From: Proteus cibi
Lineage (GTDB): Bacteria; Pseudomonadota; Gammaproteobacteria; Enterobacterales; Enterobacteriaceae
Direction of reading: 5' to 3'
NCBI RefSeq assembly: GCF_003144405.1
Contig: NZ_PENW01000009.1
Location: forward strand, 248,001 to 312,000
DNA length: 64,000 nt
The notes beneath the pieces are model-generated. The model did no database searches and was not told the origin of the DNA. It saw nothing but the letters and a program-made list of their open reading frames with translations. The translations under genes and the position numbers were made by a program. Below are positions 47,745-57,477 of the stretch, one piece after another. The first letter of the stretch is position 1. Each line of letters opens with the position of its first letter.

Positions 47745-48888
47745 TGACGATATGCCTGAAGAAGATAAAATAAAACAAGCAAAACGCTGGCGCCTGATTT
47801 TAGGTCAATATGCTGATGATGCTCTTGGGCAAGCAACTTTTAATGCTGATGATTTAAAAGTTGAACGCACACTCGACTTTCTCTATCGCCGAGAATATCA
47901 ACGCAGAGGTCTTCGCCAAGAACGAGGTCGTCATGGATCACTCGATGCATCGCAACTTACTGCGGTAAACTGGCTAAATCAAGCGCGTAAGCTATTCCCT
48001 AATAGCACATTTGAACGTATGCAATCACAAGCGATTGAACGTTATCAAATCAGTAGCTTTCTTAAAGATCCCAATACGTTAAAAGCGATGGAGCCGACAA
48101 AAGCGTTAGCTAAAACATTATTAAGCTTACGTGGACGTATGAGTGAAGAAACGCGAGACGCGGTTAAAACCATTATTCGTAAAGTGGTTGATGATATTTT
48201 ACGTCAAATTCGTAATAACTTTCGCCAATCGTTAACAGGTCGTCGTAACCGTTTTAGACGCTCTTTAGTCCCCAATAGTCGTAACTTTGATTGGCGCGCA
48301 ACCATCGCGGCGAATTTAAAACATTACGATACTCAAAATCGCCGTTTAGTGATTGAAACTCCCTATTTTAACTCACGGATGCAACAGCACTTTCCGTGGG
48401 ATGTGATTCTTTGTGTTGACCAAAGTGCGTCAATGTCCAGCTCAATTATGTATGCCGCGGTTTGTGCCAGTATTTTAGCCTCTTTACCTGCTGTTAATGT
48501 CTCTTTAGTGGTTTTTGATACTCAAGTTGTCGATTTATCACATTTAGCAGACGATCCTGTTGAAGTTTTAATGACAGTCCAATTGGGAGGCGGTACTGAT
48601 ATTGCTGGAGCAATGCAATACTGTGAAAGTTTGGTCAAAAATCCTAAACGCACCGTTATTTCACTTATCAGTGACTTTGAAGAAGGTGGATCATTAAATC
48701 GCTTATTAGATTGCACACAACGCCTTAATAGCCAACAAGTTAAATTATTAGGGCTTGCGGCACTTGATGATGAAGCTCAACCTGTTTATGACTCTGCAAT
48801 TGCACAAAAACTCGCGGATAGAGGCATGCAAGTTGCCGCGTTAACACCTGAACATTTCGCACAATGGTTGGCAGAGGTAATGCAATGA
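47731..48888 (+). CDS. yehP: VWA-domain protein YehP
   Basis: A 385-residue protein with a basic, helical N-terminal half (RRNRFRRSLVPNSRN near 171-185) and a C-terminal von Willebrand factor A domain. The metal-ion adhesion site is intact: DQSAS (Asp230, Ser232, Ser234), Thr289 in GGGTD and Asp315 in ISDFEEGG. VWA proteins of this type partner with MoxR ATPases such as YehL. An AAGGAG site precedes the ATG, which overlaps yehM; its TGA overlaps the yehQ ATG (ATGA). Confidence 0.9.
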   Translation: MSQHNDDMPEEDKIKQAKRWRLILGQYADDALGQATFNADDLKVERTLDFLYRREYQRRGLRQERGRHGSLDASQLTAVNWLNQARKLFPNSTFERMQSQAIERYQISSFLKDPNTLKAMEPTKALAKTLLSLRGRMSEETRDAVKTIIRKVVDDILRQIRNNFRQSLTGRRNRFRRSLVPNSRNFDWRATIAANLKHYDTQNRRLVIETPYFNSRMQQHFPWDVILCVDQSASMSSSIMYAAVCASILASLPAVNVSLVVFDTQVVDLSHLADDPVEVLMTVQLGGGTDIAGAMQYCESLVKNPKRTVISLISDFEEGGSLNRLLDCTQRLNSQQVKLLGLAALDDEAQPVYDSAIAQKLADRGMQVAALTPEHFAQWLAEVMQ

Positions 48889-50960
48889 GTTGGCAAACTG
48901 TTTACTTTCATTACGATGAAGATGCGCTCACTGTATTTGCTAATGCAGGATTATTAAGACGCGCAAGAAAAGATGTTGATAACGAAAAAGTCTCTCTCAC
49001 TGATGCCAATACAGGGCAGTTCAGTAGTGACGGACAACATGTTGTTTTACACGAAGCGGGTATCCAACAAGCCCGTTGTGATTGTTCTGCATCTGGTTGT
49101 TGTAAACATATTTTAGCCGCCGTTTTATGGCTACAAGCCAATAATAGTGCAGATAATTCAAATGATGATAATAGTAATGAAACATCATCAGAAACCATTA
49201 CTGATCCCGTTGAAATTGTTCCTCTGTTACCCACCTTATTGACTCTTGAGCCAGAAGCATTAATCAAAAAAACAGGAAAACCCGCTTGTCGTGCGGCAAT
49301 TAAATTAGTTGAGCAGTGGGAAACAACAACATTAAATTTAGAAGACACAGGAACACAGTTAAAGATTCAACTCCCTGATGTTGATGAGCCTGTTATTTTC
49401 TTACAAGGTAGTGGTTACGATGGCATGTTATCGCCTTTTTCTGACTCACAGAAAAAAGCATTCCACCTTGCAATTGTGGCTAAACTATTTGAACAACATG
49501 CTCAACCATGGGTTTGGCCTGAAGATTTAATCATTGTGCAATCTTCGAAACGCCCTCTCAATGAAGAAGAATTAGCATTAATTACGACGGTTGAACAATT
49601 TATTTATGATTTATTGCGCCAAGGGCTATCACATATCAGTTTAAGCAGTGCCACACAGTTGCACTTATTGAATATGTCGGCTCGAGCAGAAGGTTTACCT
49701 CGTTTAGCGTCGTATTTGCGGACATTAAGCACCCAAGTTAAGTTATTGGCAGAAAGACATTTCACAATGGATGAAAGCAATGTCTTGCGCTTGTTGGCAC
49801 ATATTTCAGCCTATCTATTCCAATTATCCAATGCGACACCTGAACAGTTAAAAGTGTTACGAGGACAACTTCGTCGTCAATATGACGATAAAAAAACGAG
49901 CCTCTCTCTGATCCCTGTTGGTGCAAACTGGTGGACAGCACAAAGTGGTGCATTAGGTGCAACCTTTACCTTTTGGGATAAAGAAGAAAAACAGCTCTTA
50001 CAAGCGACACAAGCACGCCCTAATCAACTGGATACTCTGTTTAACCGTTATAGTGTTTGGAATAGTTTATCGTTATGGAAACAAACATCCGATAAATTAA
50101 TGCGTCGTCCTTTTTTATTGCAAGAGCCTCGTATTTCTGATGAAGGAAAACTGGCGACTATTGGCGAAAGCTTTGCACAAAACCAAACGGACTTTCTTGA
50201 TATTACGGATTATCACAATCTACAAACTGAATTAGGGATCAACAATTGGCAAGCATTACCAGACTATTTTGCTAATCAACCTGAAGGATTTCTTTCTCCT
50301 CTCGTCTTACATATCAAAAGCTATAAGCCTTTAATTTGGTATGAAATAGAGCAGTGCGTTATTTGGGATGTTTCAGATCATCATGATAATTCAGCCTTCT
50401 TACGTCTTTATTGGGAAGGAACAATGCAAAATAATCTGGAAGAATTACGTTATCTCACTAAGCGAGAATTAGAGATAGTTGCGGTCACTGTGCAACCTGT
50501 TCGACGTGATTTAAATATAGATTTATTGCCAACGACCATTTGGCTTAAAACGACAAAAGGCATTGAGCTATTTTATCTCGATTTTGACCAATTTCCGCGT
50601 AAGAAAAAACAATCAGAGTTTATTAACCGTATTCAAGAATATATGGCGAAACGTAAGCAACAAACGGCAATGCATCATAGTGAACCGACGTTAGCACAAA
50701 AATTTTGTCGCCCTATTTTGTCCGTATTAGAAGCCCAAGCCTGTACTGGAAGAGAATTACTTTCTGAAATGCAAAAAGAGCAGTTAGAAATAAGCAAACA
50801 TACTGCTGACGATTTAGGAATGACATTAATTGCCAACCCATTAGCTCGTTATCTGACATTAACGACACGTGATCCTCAGGCTTTACTACAGTTAATTTGG
50901 TTATGCGATAATCTGCAACAATTACAAAGCCCGTTACCCATTCAGCTTAATGAGCAATAA
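48885..50960 (+). CDS. yehQ: SWIM zinc-finger protein YehQ
   Basis: A 691-residue protein. The SWIM zinc finger is near the N-terminus: CDCSASGCCKH gives Cys65, Cys67, Cys73 and His75, a possible DNA- or protein-binding element. The rest is unassigned, mixed helix and strand. The ATG at 48885 (MSWQTV) is preferred to the GTG-type start seven codons earlier because it overlaps the yehP stop as ATGA and has AGAGG 8 nt upstream. It is the last gene of the yehI-L-M-P-Q cluster; in E. coli yehR and yehS follow. Confidence 0.88.
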   Translation: MSWQTVYFHYDEDALTVFANAGLLRRARKDVDNEKVSLTDANTGQFSSDGQHVVLHEAGIQQARCDCSASGCCKHILAAVLWLQANNSADNSNDDNSNETSSETITDPVEIVPLLPTLLTLEPEALIKKTGKPACRAAIKLVEQWETTTLNLEDTGTQLKIQLPDVDEPVIFLQGSGYDGMLSPFSDSQKKAFHLAIVAKLFEQHAQPWVWPEDLIIVQSSKRPLNEEELALITTVEQFIYDLLRQGLSHISLSSATQLHLLNMSARAEGLPRLASYLRTLSTQVKLLAERHFTMDESNVLRLLAHISAYLFQLSNATPEQLKVLRGQLRRQYDDKKTSLSLIPVGANWWTAQSGALGATFTFWDKEEKQLLQATQARPNQLDTLFNRYSVWNSLSLWKQTSDKLMRRPFLLQEPRISDEGKLATIGESFAQNQTDFLDITDYHNLQTELGINNWQALPDYFANQPEGFLSPLVLHIKSYKPLIWYEIEQCVIWDVSDHHDNSAFLRLYWEGTMQNNLEELRYLTKRELEIVAVTVQPVRRDLNIDLLPTTIWLKTTKGIELFYLDFDQFPRKKKQSEFINRIQEYMAKRKQQTAMHHSEPTLAQKFCRPILSVLEAQACTGRELLSEMQKEQLEISKHTADDLGMTLIANPLARYLTLTTRDPQALLQLIWLCDNLQQLQSPLPIQLNEQ

Positions 50961-50968
50961 AAAGTAAA

Positions 50969-51000
50969 AAGCTATCTCTCTTTAATTAGAGAGATAGCTT
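50969..51000. terminator. Terminator between yehQ and the Nif3-family gene
   Basis: A perfect 12-bp stem (AAGCTATCTCTC / GAGAGATAGCTT) with an 8-nt loop. On the minus strand it runs into TTTTTAC, so it ends the minus-strand Nif3 gene; it also lies right after the yehQ stop. Confidence 0.75.
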
Positions 51001-51021
51001 ATCAGATAAGAGTAAATCGAC

Positions 51022-51765
51022 TTATGCTGGATTATCAATATCAACAAACGTCACATCAAAATGATGTGTTTGAGCAAGCCATTCGCCTAATGCTTTAATA
51101 CCATAACGCTCTGTCGCATGGTGTCCTGCTGCAAAAAAATGAACCCCCATTTCTCTTGCGATATGAATAGTCTGTTCCGAAACCTCGCCGGTCACAAAAG
51201 CATCTACCCCCTGCTCTGCCGCATCTTGAATAAAGCCTTGTCCCCCTCCCGTACACCAAGCAATATTACGAATCGTTTCAGGTGCATTATCACCACAATG
51301 CAATACATTGCGTTGTAACGCTTTTTCTAAACGTGCTTTTAATTCAAGAGGCGCTAAAGGTAAATCAAACACACCTTTAGGTACTAACGGTAATATTTCA
51401 CCTTCAACTTTAACGCCCATTTTTAACGCTAATTGAGCATTGTTACCTAAGATTGGGTGAGCATCTAACGGCAAGTGATAACCAAAAAGATTAATGTCAT
51501 TACAAAGTAATGTCTTTAAGCGATTACGCTTCATTGAACGAATAACAACAGGCTCATTTTTCCAAAAATAACCATGATGTACTAAAATCGCATCTGCATT
51601 TAATCGTACAGCTTCATCAAGTAATGCTTGGCTTGCCGTGACACCCGTTACTATTTTTTGAATATGAGGGCGTCCTTCGACTTGAAGTCCATTAGGCGCA
51701 TAATCTTGAAAGTTCTCAATGCTTAACTTCTCATTAATCACTAATTCCAGATCAGTATTCTTCAT
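51022..51765 (-). CDS. ybgI: Nif3/DUF34 family metal-binding protein YbgI
   Basis: A 247-residue member of the Nif3-like family (often annotated as GTP cyclohydrolase 1 type 2). Metal-ligand motifs are visible: ILVHHGYFWKNE near residue 60, HLPLDAHP near 97 and FFAAGHHATERYG near the C-terminus. E. coli YbgI is a hexameric di-metal protein of uncertain physiological role. It lies alone on the minus strand and converges with the yeh cluster. Confidence 0.92.
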   Translation of the reverse strand: MKNTDLELVINEKLSIENFQDYAPNGLQVEGRPHIQKIVTGVTASQALLDEAVRLNADAILVHHGYFWKNEPVVIRSMKRNRLKTLLCNDINLFGYHLPLDAHPILGNNAQLALKMGVKVEGEILPLVPKGVFDLPLAPLELKARLEKALQRNVLHCGDNAPETIRNIAWCTGGGQGFIQDAAEQGVDAFVTGEVSEQTIHIAREMGVHFFAAGHHATERYGIKALGEWLAQTHHFDVTFVDIDNPA

Positions 51766-51986
51766 TTCATTTATTTCCCTGTTATCACGAATGCGACTAT
51801 TTATATAACAATAAGATAAATAGCATTAGGTTAATAGCCTTCGTTTAAATGATTTAATACTGTTTATTGTAACGTAAAAATTGAAGATTATTTGAAGTGA
51901 AAGAAAAACAAGAAGGTCACATTAGAAAATACTTAAAGTAGGATAAAAATAACGCCTACTTTTGCAGGCGTTATCTTAATATTCGG

Positions 51987-52193
51987 CTATTTGTGACTAT
52001 TTAGTGCCACTTCTGATTTTGCCAACCAAACAGGTTTATCACTTGTTTTAGACCATACACGGTGTATATAGCTATAAAATTGTGCGCGTTTAGGATGAAA
52101 AATCATAACAGGAAATGCCACAACACCTAGCGCAACAGCACCAGTACGGCGGGCTAAAACATGTTTTTTTGTATATTCGTTATAAGCTGGCAT
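51987..52193 (-). CDS. ybfA: DUF2517 small membrane protein YbfA
   Basis: A 68-residue protein with one hydrophobic segment (GAVALGVVAFPVMIF) followed by the very conserved FYSYIHRVWSKTSDKPVW, as in E. coli YbfA. Function unknown. The start at 52193 is preferred over the ATG five codons upstream because AGGAGAG lies 5-6 nt before it. It is monocistronic. Confidence 0.88.
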   Translation of the reverse strand: MPAYNEYTKKHVLARRTGAVALGVVAFPVMIFHPKRAQFYSYIHRVWSKTSDKPVWLAKSEVALNSHK

Positions 52194-52482
52194 AGTGCTC
52201 TCCTGCATACAGATTAATTTATTGATTGAAATTTTACCTCATTTAATGAAACTTTACTACTGATCAGACCACTTAATTTGTGCGAAAAATCACCTTTATT
52301 TTGCTTGATATGTAATTAAATTTCAGAATAGAAACAAAAATAAAACATAAATGACATAATTATTAACAAAGCAAGAACAGTATTTTTACTTAATTAAGTT
52401 CGTAATAAATAATTTCAGTCATATATTATCAGAGAGGAGAAAAATCAAATCAGTGAGGAGATATGAGATATTCAAGAATGGG

Positions 52483-52517
52483 GTTTACTGCTAAACAAAA
52501 TAAGTTTAGCAGTAAAC
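52483..52517. repeat. Perfect 14-bp inverted repeat
   Basis: GTTTACTGCTAAAC and GTTTAGCAGTAAAC are exact inverted copies separated by AAAATAA. Read on either strand the following bases do not form a T-run, so it is not an ordinary terminator. It lies in the 539-bp gap between ybfA and yehS. Confidence 0.7.
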
Positions 52518-52569
52518 AAAAAAATTAGAGAAATTAGATGCTGGCTAACTCTTTAAATTTGAAGTGTTC

Positions 52570-52677
52570 TTATTCTTCATCGGTAGCCAATTGCTTGATT
52601 TGCTGAGTAAACATTGAGGTTTCAATAAATGTACAATGTACACCAACCAAATTCAAGATTAAATACGAGTTCTCATA
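52570..52677 (-). pseudogene. RelE/HigB-like toxin remnant
   Basis: A 35-codon open stretch on the minus strand ends VGVHCTFIETSMFTQQIK then QLATDEE and stop. The FIETSMFTQQIKQL pattern is like the N-terminus of RelE/HigB-2 mRNA-interferase toxins, which then run on for about 80 more residues; these are missing. The remaining in-frame reading (EHFKFKELASI) could be a scrap of the same system. It is short, so the call is tentative. Confidence 0.35.
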
Positions 52678-52696
52678 TTACAAAGCATTTTTTTGA

Positions 52697-52726
52697 AAAA
52701 AATCCCTCTATCAAAGAGGGAGATAA
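52697..52726 (-). terminator. yehS terminator
   Basis: CCCTCT / AGAGGG hairpin (52704-52720). On the minus strand it continues into ATTTTTTTC. It lies about 28 nt after the yehS stop. Confidence 0.85.
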
Positions 52727-52747
52727 TTTTAATTAAGATATACCTAT

Positions 52748-53230
52748 TTATTTCTTAACCGTTTTACCTTTACCGCGTAGGGTTTCGGTTAATCCTTTAA
52801 GGAAATATCTCACGAGTTGATCGCCACAGTTACGGTAGTTTTTATGCCCAGGCTTGCGGAATACCGCACTGAGTTCTGGCTTAGAAACACGGAAGTCTGC
52901 AAGCTCATAAATCTTTAGAAGATCAACATCTTTTAATTCGAAAGCGACGCGCAGCTTTTTTAAGATAATATTATTGGTTATGCGCTTTTCTACTTCAGGT
53001 GCTGGGAAATTTTCATCTTTGCCACGACGATAAAAAATCAGACCATTTAAAAAATGCCCCATCGCATTATCGTCACACTCAACAAACTCAGGATCATCGT
53101 CTTTTTTCAGCCAACTATTGACTAACTCTTTTGTGACTGTGAAATCAGCCAGTTTCATGATTTCAACAACATGTGCATCACTGAGATCTAGCATGTAACG
53201 TACACTTCGTAAAACAAAATTATTTTGCAT
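52748..53230 (-). CDS. yehS: DUF1456 protein YehS
   Basis: A 160-residue cytoplasmic protein made of two similar DUF1456 halves: NFVLRSVRYMLDLSDAHVVEIMKLADF and NIILKKLRVAFELKDVDLLKIYELADF. It aligns with E. coli YehS, of unknown function. The start at 53230 is chosen (MQNNFVLRS) because the longer frame to 53287 adds a tail absent from the homologue. In E. coli yehS lies just beyond yehQ; here ybgI, ybfA and about 1.8 kb separate them. Confidence 0.9.
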   Translation of the reverse strand: MQNNFVLRSVRYMLDLSDAHVVEIMKLADFTVTKELVNSWLKKDDDPEFVECDDNAMGHFLNGLIFYRRGKDENFPAPEVEKRITNNIILKKLRVAFELKDVDLLKIYELADFRVSKPELSAVFRKPGHKNYRNCGDQLVRYFLKGLTETLRGKGKTVKK

Positions 53231-53320
53231 TGTATTGATTATCCACTCTATTTTTAATTCTAAATCAACCTCAATGATGGATATCAATGCTGTGATCTAA
53301 AAATATTCAATCATTAAAAA

Positions 53321-53350
53321 AATACACTCTCCCTTTAGGTAGAGTGTATT
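53321..53350 (-). terminator. pgm terminator
   Basis: AATACACTCT / AGAGTGTATT perfect 10-bp stem with a 10-nt loop; on the minus strand a run of seven T follows. It lies 27 nt after the pgm stop. Confidence 0.87.
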
Positions 53351-53376
53351 CTCTATAAATAGTTTATCGTACTCAC

Positions 53377-55017
53377 TTATTTATTAGCAAAAACATTATT
53401 TACTATTTCAATAGCTTCTTTTTCAATTAATTCACGATGCTCAGGACCACGGAAGCTTTCACAGTAAATCTTGTATGCCTCTTCAGTACCAGAAGGACGA
53501 GCCGCAAACCAACCGTAATCGGTCATGACTTTTAAACCACCAATAGAGGCGCCATTACCTGATGCATGTGTTAAACGTGCAGTTATTGGATCACCTGCTA
53601 AGGTGCTTGCTGTGACCATTTCAGGTGATAAACGTGATAACAGCGCTTTTTGTTCATGGGTTGCTGATGCTTGAATACGGTTATAACTTGGCGAGCCAAA
53701 ACGTTGTGCTAATTCGTTGTAATGCTCTTGCGGATCTTTACCTGTTACTGCTTTCATTTCAGCAGCTAACAGGCATAAAATGATACCGTCTTTATCGGTC
53801 GACCAAGGTTTACCATTGAAGCGTAAGAAAGATGCACCCGCACTCTCTTCACCACCAAAGCCAAACTCACCACTAAATAAACCTTGAACAAACCATTTAA
53901 AGCCAACAGGCACTTCAACTAGTTCACGACCTAAATCTGCCACAACACGGTCAATCATTGCACTTGAAACCAGTGTTTTGCCCACTTTGACATCTTTCGC
54001 CCATTGTGGACGGTGACGGAAAAGATAGTTAATTGCAGCCGCTAAATAGTGGTTAGGATTCATTAAACCAGAAGGTGTCACAATACCATGACGATCGTAA
54101 TCAGGATCGTTAGCAAAGGCTAAATCAAATTTATCACGTAGCTGTAATAAGCCTTCCATTGCCCATGGTGAGGAGCAGTCCATACGAATAACACCATCGT
54201 GATCAAGTGTCATAAAACGGAATGTCTGATCAACTTGATCGTTAACTAATTCAAGATCAAGTCCATAATATTCACCAATGCGTTTCCAGTACTCAATACC
54301 AGAACCACCTAATGGGTCAACCCCCAATTTTAAGCCCGCTTTCTTAATCGCTTCCATATCAACAACGTCACCTAACGCTTTGACATAAGGCATGATTAAG
54401 TCTTGTGCTTGAATATAACCACTTGCTAATGCTTCATCATAAGAAAGACGGTTGATCCCTGCTAAATTGTTCTCAAGCAGTTCATTGGCACGCTTTTCAA
54501 TAACTGAAGTTAAATCAGTATCAGCAGGACCACCATTTGATGGATTGTATTTTATACCGCCATCTTCAGGTGGATTATGAGATGGCGTGATCACGATACC
54601 ATCAGCAATATCTTGATGTGCTTCGTTGTATGTCAAAATAGAAAAAGAGACTGCCGGTGTTGGTGTATAGCCATTATTTTCTTGAATAATCACTTTAACT
54701 TTATTGGCAGCAAGTACTTCTAAAACAGAAATAAATGCAGGCTCTGACAGTCCATGGGTATCTTTACCCACATAACATGGTCCTGTTACTCCATTATTCG
54801 CACGTACTTCAGCAATAGCCTGTGCAATTGCCAAAATATGTGCTTCATTAAAGCTATGGCGATTCGCACTTCCACGATGACCAGATGTACCAAACTTCAC
54901 ACGATGAGCGTTATTGCTAGCTTGTGGTTTAAGTGAATAATATTGAGACGTTAATTGCGCCACATTAATAAGATCACTTTGACGAGTATGCTGCCCTGCT
55001 CTTGGATGAATTGCCAC
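53377..55017 (-). CDS. pgm: Phosphoglucomutase
   Basis: Interconverts glucose 1- and 6-phosphate, feeding UDP-glucose and glycogen. The 546-residue protein has [10 protein letters not shown], the phosphoserine loop [12 protein letters not shown], the metal-binding [11 protein letters not shown] and the phosphate-binding [13 protein letters not shown]. The GTG at 55017 is preferred over upstream ATG/GTG codons: TAGGAG lies 8-9 nt before it and the resulting length equals E. coli Pgm. It follows seqA, as in E. coli. Confidence 0.97.
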   Translation of the reverse strand: MAIHPRAGQHTRQSDLINVAQLTSQYYSLKPQASNNAHRVKFGTSGHRGSANRHSFNEAHILAIAQAIAEVRANNGVTGPCYVGKDTHGLSEPAFISVLEVLAANKVKVIIQENNGYTPTPAVSFSILTYNEAHQDIADGIVITPSHNPPEDGGIKYNPSNGGPADTDLTSVIEKRANELLENNLAGINRLSYDEALASGYIQAQDLIMPYVKALGDVVDMEAIKKAGLKLGVDPLGGSGIEYWKRIGEYYGLDLELVNDQVDQTFRFMTLDHDGVIRMDCSSPWAMEGLLQLRDKFDLAFANDPDYDRHGIVTPSGLMNPNHYLAAAINYLFRHRPQWAKDVKVGKTLVSSAMIDRVVADLGRELVEVPVGFKWFVQGLFSGEFGFGGEESAGASFLRFNGKPWSTDKDGIILCLLAAEMKAVTGKDPQEHYNELAQRFGSPSYNRIQASATHEQKALLSRLSPEMVTASTLAGDPITARLTHASGNGASIGGLKVMTDYGWFAARPSGTEEAYKIYCESFRGPEHRELIEKEAIEIVNNVFANK

Positions 55018-55091
55018 AAATCTTCTCCTATTTGACATCACAATCACGCTTTACACAAAAGCCTTTGCAATGCATCAATTAACAATAGTGG

Positions 55092-55643
55092 TTAGATAGT
55101 TCCACACACCTTATCAATCTCATTTGCAGGGAATTGCATATCCTGCATGATGCTTTGTACCATCGTTCTCTTACGCTCTGTGTTCGAGTTAGTGATAACC
55201 CAAAACGGCGTGCCTGAAATATGGCGCGGTTTTGTATGACGTCCACTATCGAGTAATGTTTGTTCATCACCAGCAAAATAGATACGTGTTCGTCCATGTA
55301 CTGTTTCAGCAGATTGAGTAAAAGTAGCGCTATCTAGGCTATATAACGTAGAAAGGATCTGTAAAAAACGATCAACTGATTTTGTTTTTTCTGCATAACT
55401 GTCAGATAACAGCAGTTCTCGCATTTCACGGATCGGATTTTTTGCTGGTGTAATCGATTTAGGTTCAGCTTCCTGTTTAATAACAGATGCTTGTACTGAC
55501 TCAGTGACAACGACTGGTTGTACGGGTTGTTTGGCATCGAGCTTCAGTAGACGCCTTAAAATATCTGAAGCGCTTTCACCGATATGTCTAGTTTCGCTAG
55601 CAATATAGCGGTAAAGTTCGTCATCAATTTCTATCTTTTTCAT
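55092..55643 (-). CDS. seqA: Replication-initiation negative modulator SeqA
   Basis: Binds hemimethylated GATC sites and sequesters oriC after initiation. The 183-residue protein has the N-terminal multimerisation domain (MKKIEIDDELYRYIASETRHIGESASDILRRLL), a variable linker (35-90) and the C-terminal DNA-binding domain (RGRTRIYFAGDE-like GRTRIYFAGDEQTLLDSGRHTKPRHISGTPFWV). A 74-nt gap leads to pgm. The 448-bp region to divergent ybfF is AT-rich and holds no visible gene. Confidence 0.96.
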   Translation of the reverse strand: MKKIEIDDELYRYIASETRHIGESASDILRRLLKLDAKQPVQPVVVTESVQASVIKQEAEPKSITPAKNPIREMRELLLSDSYAEKTKSVDRFLQILSTLYSLDSATFTQSAETVHGRTRIYFAGDEQTLLDSGRHTKPRHISGTPFWVITNSNTERKRTMVQSIMQDMQFPANEIDKVCGTI

Positions 55644-56103
55644 TGCTACCCAGTACTGTTTTCAAAAAAAAGTAATTAGGATTATAAGATATAATCTTTA
55701 AAAACAAAATAGGTAAAATTTCAATAACTTAAAGAGGATCTATTCAAGATCCTACCGTTTTAAAGGCTAAGTTCGGTATTTATCCTATTGTTTATCTTGG
55801 TATCATCTTCTATTCTTTGAACTTATTCACCCAAAGTCAGTTTTAAACTCTGCGATATCACACCACCCCAGCCCCAAAATAATATAAAATTCCAATTATT
55901 TATTTTTGAGCAATGTCAAGATTTCAACTTTTTAAATAAGTTTGGAATATATATCTATACAATGGCGGTTTTATAGTTTTTTATAAATTTCTCTTATCAA
56001 TTATTTCTGAGCTTCATTACTCATTCAAATTATTGCGATAAGTTGGCTTAGCCTCTTGTGCATGTCATCATAGAAGAAAATCGCAATCATCTTGGTCATG
56101 AAT

Positions 56104-56898
56104 ATGAAACTCAATACATTATTAAATTATCAATTACACCAACCTGAAACGACACCTGCATCTCATTTACCTATCGTTTTGATCCATGGACTCTTTGGTG
56201 ATCTCAATAATTTAGGCGTGTTAGGTCGTGCACTTCGTCAAGATAATACGGTGATACAGATTGATGTCCGTAACCATGGACACTCTCCTCATAACGAAAG
56301 TATGAATTATCAAGATATGGCGCAAGATGTGCTTGCATTACTTGATAGTTTAGCGATCTCAAAAGCCATTATTATTGGTCACTCAATGGGGGGCAAAATT
56401 GCGATGGCGATGACCGCATTAGCCCCTGAACGTATCGCCAATATTGTTGTGATTGATATGTCACCCGTTGCTTATAATGTTCGCCGCCATGACAACATTT
56501 TTGCTGCCCTTGAAGCCGTAACAAAAGCTCAAGTGACACGCCGTCAAGATGCCGTGGAAATCATGCGCCCTTTTATTAAAGAGGAAGGTGTGATCCAATT
56601 TTTACTCAAATCATTCAAAAATGGTGAGTGGCTATTTAATTTACCTGCAATAAAAAATGCCTATTCAGATATTATTGGCTGGCAAGAGGTACCAGCTTGG
56701 CATCATCCTGTATTATTTATTCGTGGCGGTTTATCACCTTATATTTTAGATGAGTATCGTGAAAACATAGCTCGCCAATTTCCTCTCGCAACCGCCTTTG
56801 TGGTCGCAAACACAGGACATTGGGTACATTCAGAAAAACCGGATACTGTTATTAAGGCCATTCGTCGTTTTTTAGAGAAAGCTGAGGAGAATGTATAA
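56104..56898 (+). CDS. ybfF: Alpha/beta-hydrolase esterase YbfF
   Basis: A 264-residue esterase. The oxyanion/lid segment VLIHGLFGDLNNLGVLGR, nucleophile elbow GHSMGG and terminal histidine in NTGHWVHSEKPD form the alpha/beta-hydrolase triad with an aspartate. E. coli YbfF hydrolyses short acyl esters and acyl-CoAs in vitro. Starts at 56098 (MNMKL) or 56104 (MKLN) are both possible; the latter matches the homologue. It is divergent from seqA, as in E. coli. Confidence 0.92.
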   Translation: MKLNTLLNYQLHQPETTPASHLPIVLIHGLFGDLNNLGVLGRALRQDNTVIQIDVRNHGHSPHNESMNYQDMAQDVLALLDSLAISKAIIIGHSMGGKIAMAMTALAPERIANIVVIDMSPVAYNVRRHDNIFAALEAVTKAQVTRRQDAVEIMRPFIKEEGVIQFLLKSFKNGEWLFNLPAIKNAYSDIIGWQEVPAWHHPVLFIRGGLSPYILDEYRENIARQFPLATAFVVANTGHWVHSEKPDTVIKAIRRFLEKAEENV

Positions 56899-57047
56899 TT
56901 ATTGTGCTTAAAAATAGCGTCTGTTGATAAAAAGACCAAATCACAATAGCTTAAACTCAGGAAGCAGTGGCGAGACATCACTATGTGGGGTATTATTGGG
57001 CGTTTCGCAATTTAGTCATTGGTATACGCCCTTTCACAGCAAAATTT

Positions 57048-57356
57048 ATGGCAAAAGAACAAACTGATCGCACCACACTGGATTTGTTCGCAGATGAACG
57101 CAGACCTGGGCGACCTAAAACAAACCCGCTTTCTCGGGATGAACAGCTTAGAATTAATAAACGTAATCAATTAAGACGTGATAGAGTTAATGGCTTACGT
57201 CGAGTTGAGTTAAAATTAAATGAAGATGCTGTAAATGCACTCAATGAGTTGGCGACAGAAAGAAATGTCAGTCGCAGTGAACTTATTGAAGAAATATTAC
57301 TAGAGCAATTGGCGCAAAATCACGCCTTAAAAATGCATCAAAACAAGAATAGCTAG
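57048..57356 (+). CDS. ybfE: LexA-regulated ribbon-helix-helix-like protein YbfE
   Basis: A 102-residue basic protein starting MAKEQTDRTTLDLFADERRPGRPKTNPLSR, nearly identical to E. coli YbfE. An AT-hook-like RRPGRPK motif is followed by a ribbon-helix-helix-like domain (RVELKLNEDAVNALNELATERNVSRSELIEEIL). The internal ATG at 57048 is chosen over the long frame from 56967 by this homology. In E. coli the gene is SOS-controlled; I see no CTGT-N8-ACAG box upstream here. Confidence 0.9.
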   Translation: MAKEQTDRTTLDLFADERRPGRPKTNPLSRDEQLRINKRNQLRRDRVNGLRRVELKLNEDAVNALNELATERNVSRSELIEEILLEQLAQNHALKMHQNKNS

Positions 57357-57477
57357 CAGATAAACCACACAAATTCGACAGAATTAGCCTGCTATTTTCG
57401 TCAAAATACGTTTTTAGTTTTCTATTATGAAAACACAATGCTTATCTTTCACTAGTAATTGTTCAAACACAGACAAA

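Noticed and set aside
56900-57047. LexA box expected before ybfE
   Set aside because: No CTGT-N8-ACAG motif found in the upstream sequence, although E. coli ybfE is SOS-regulated.
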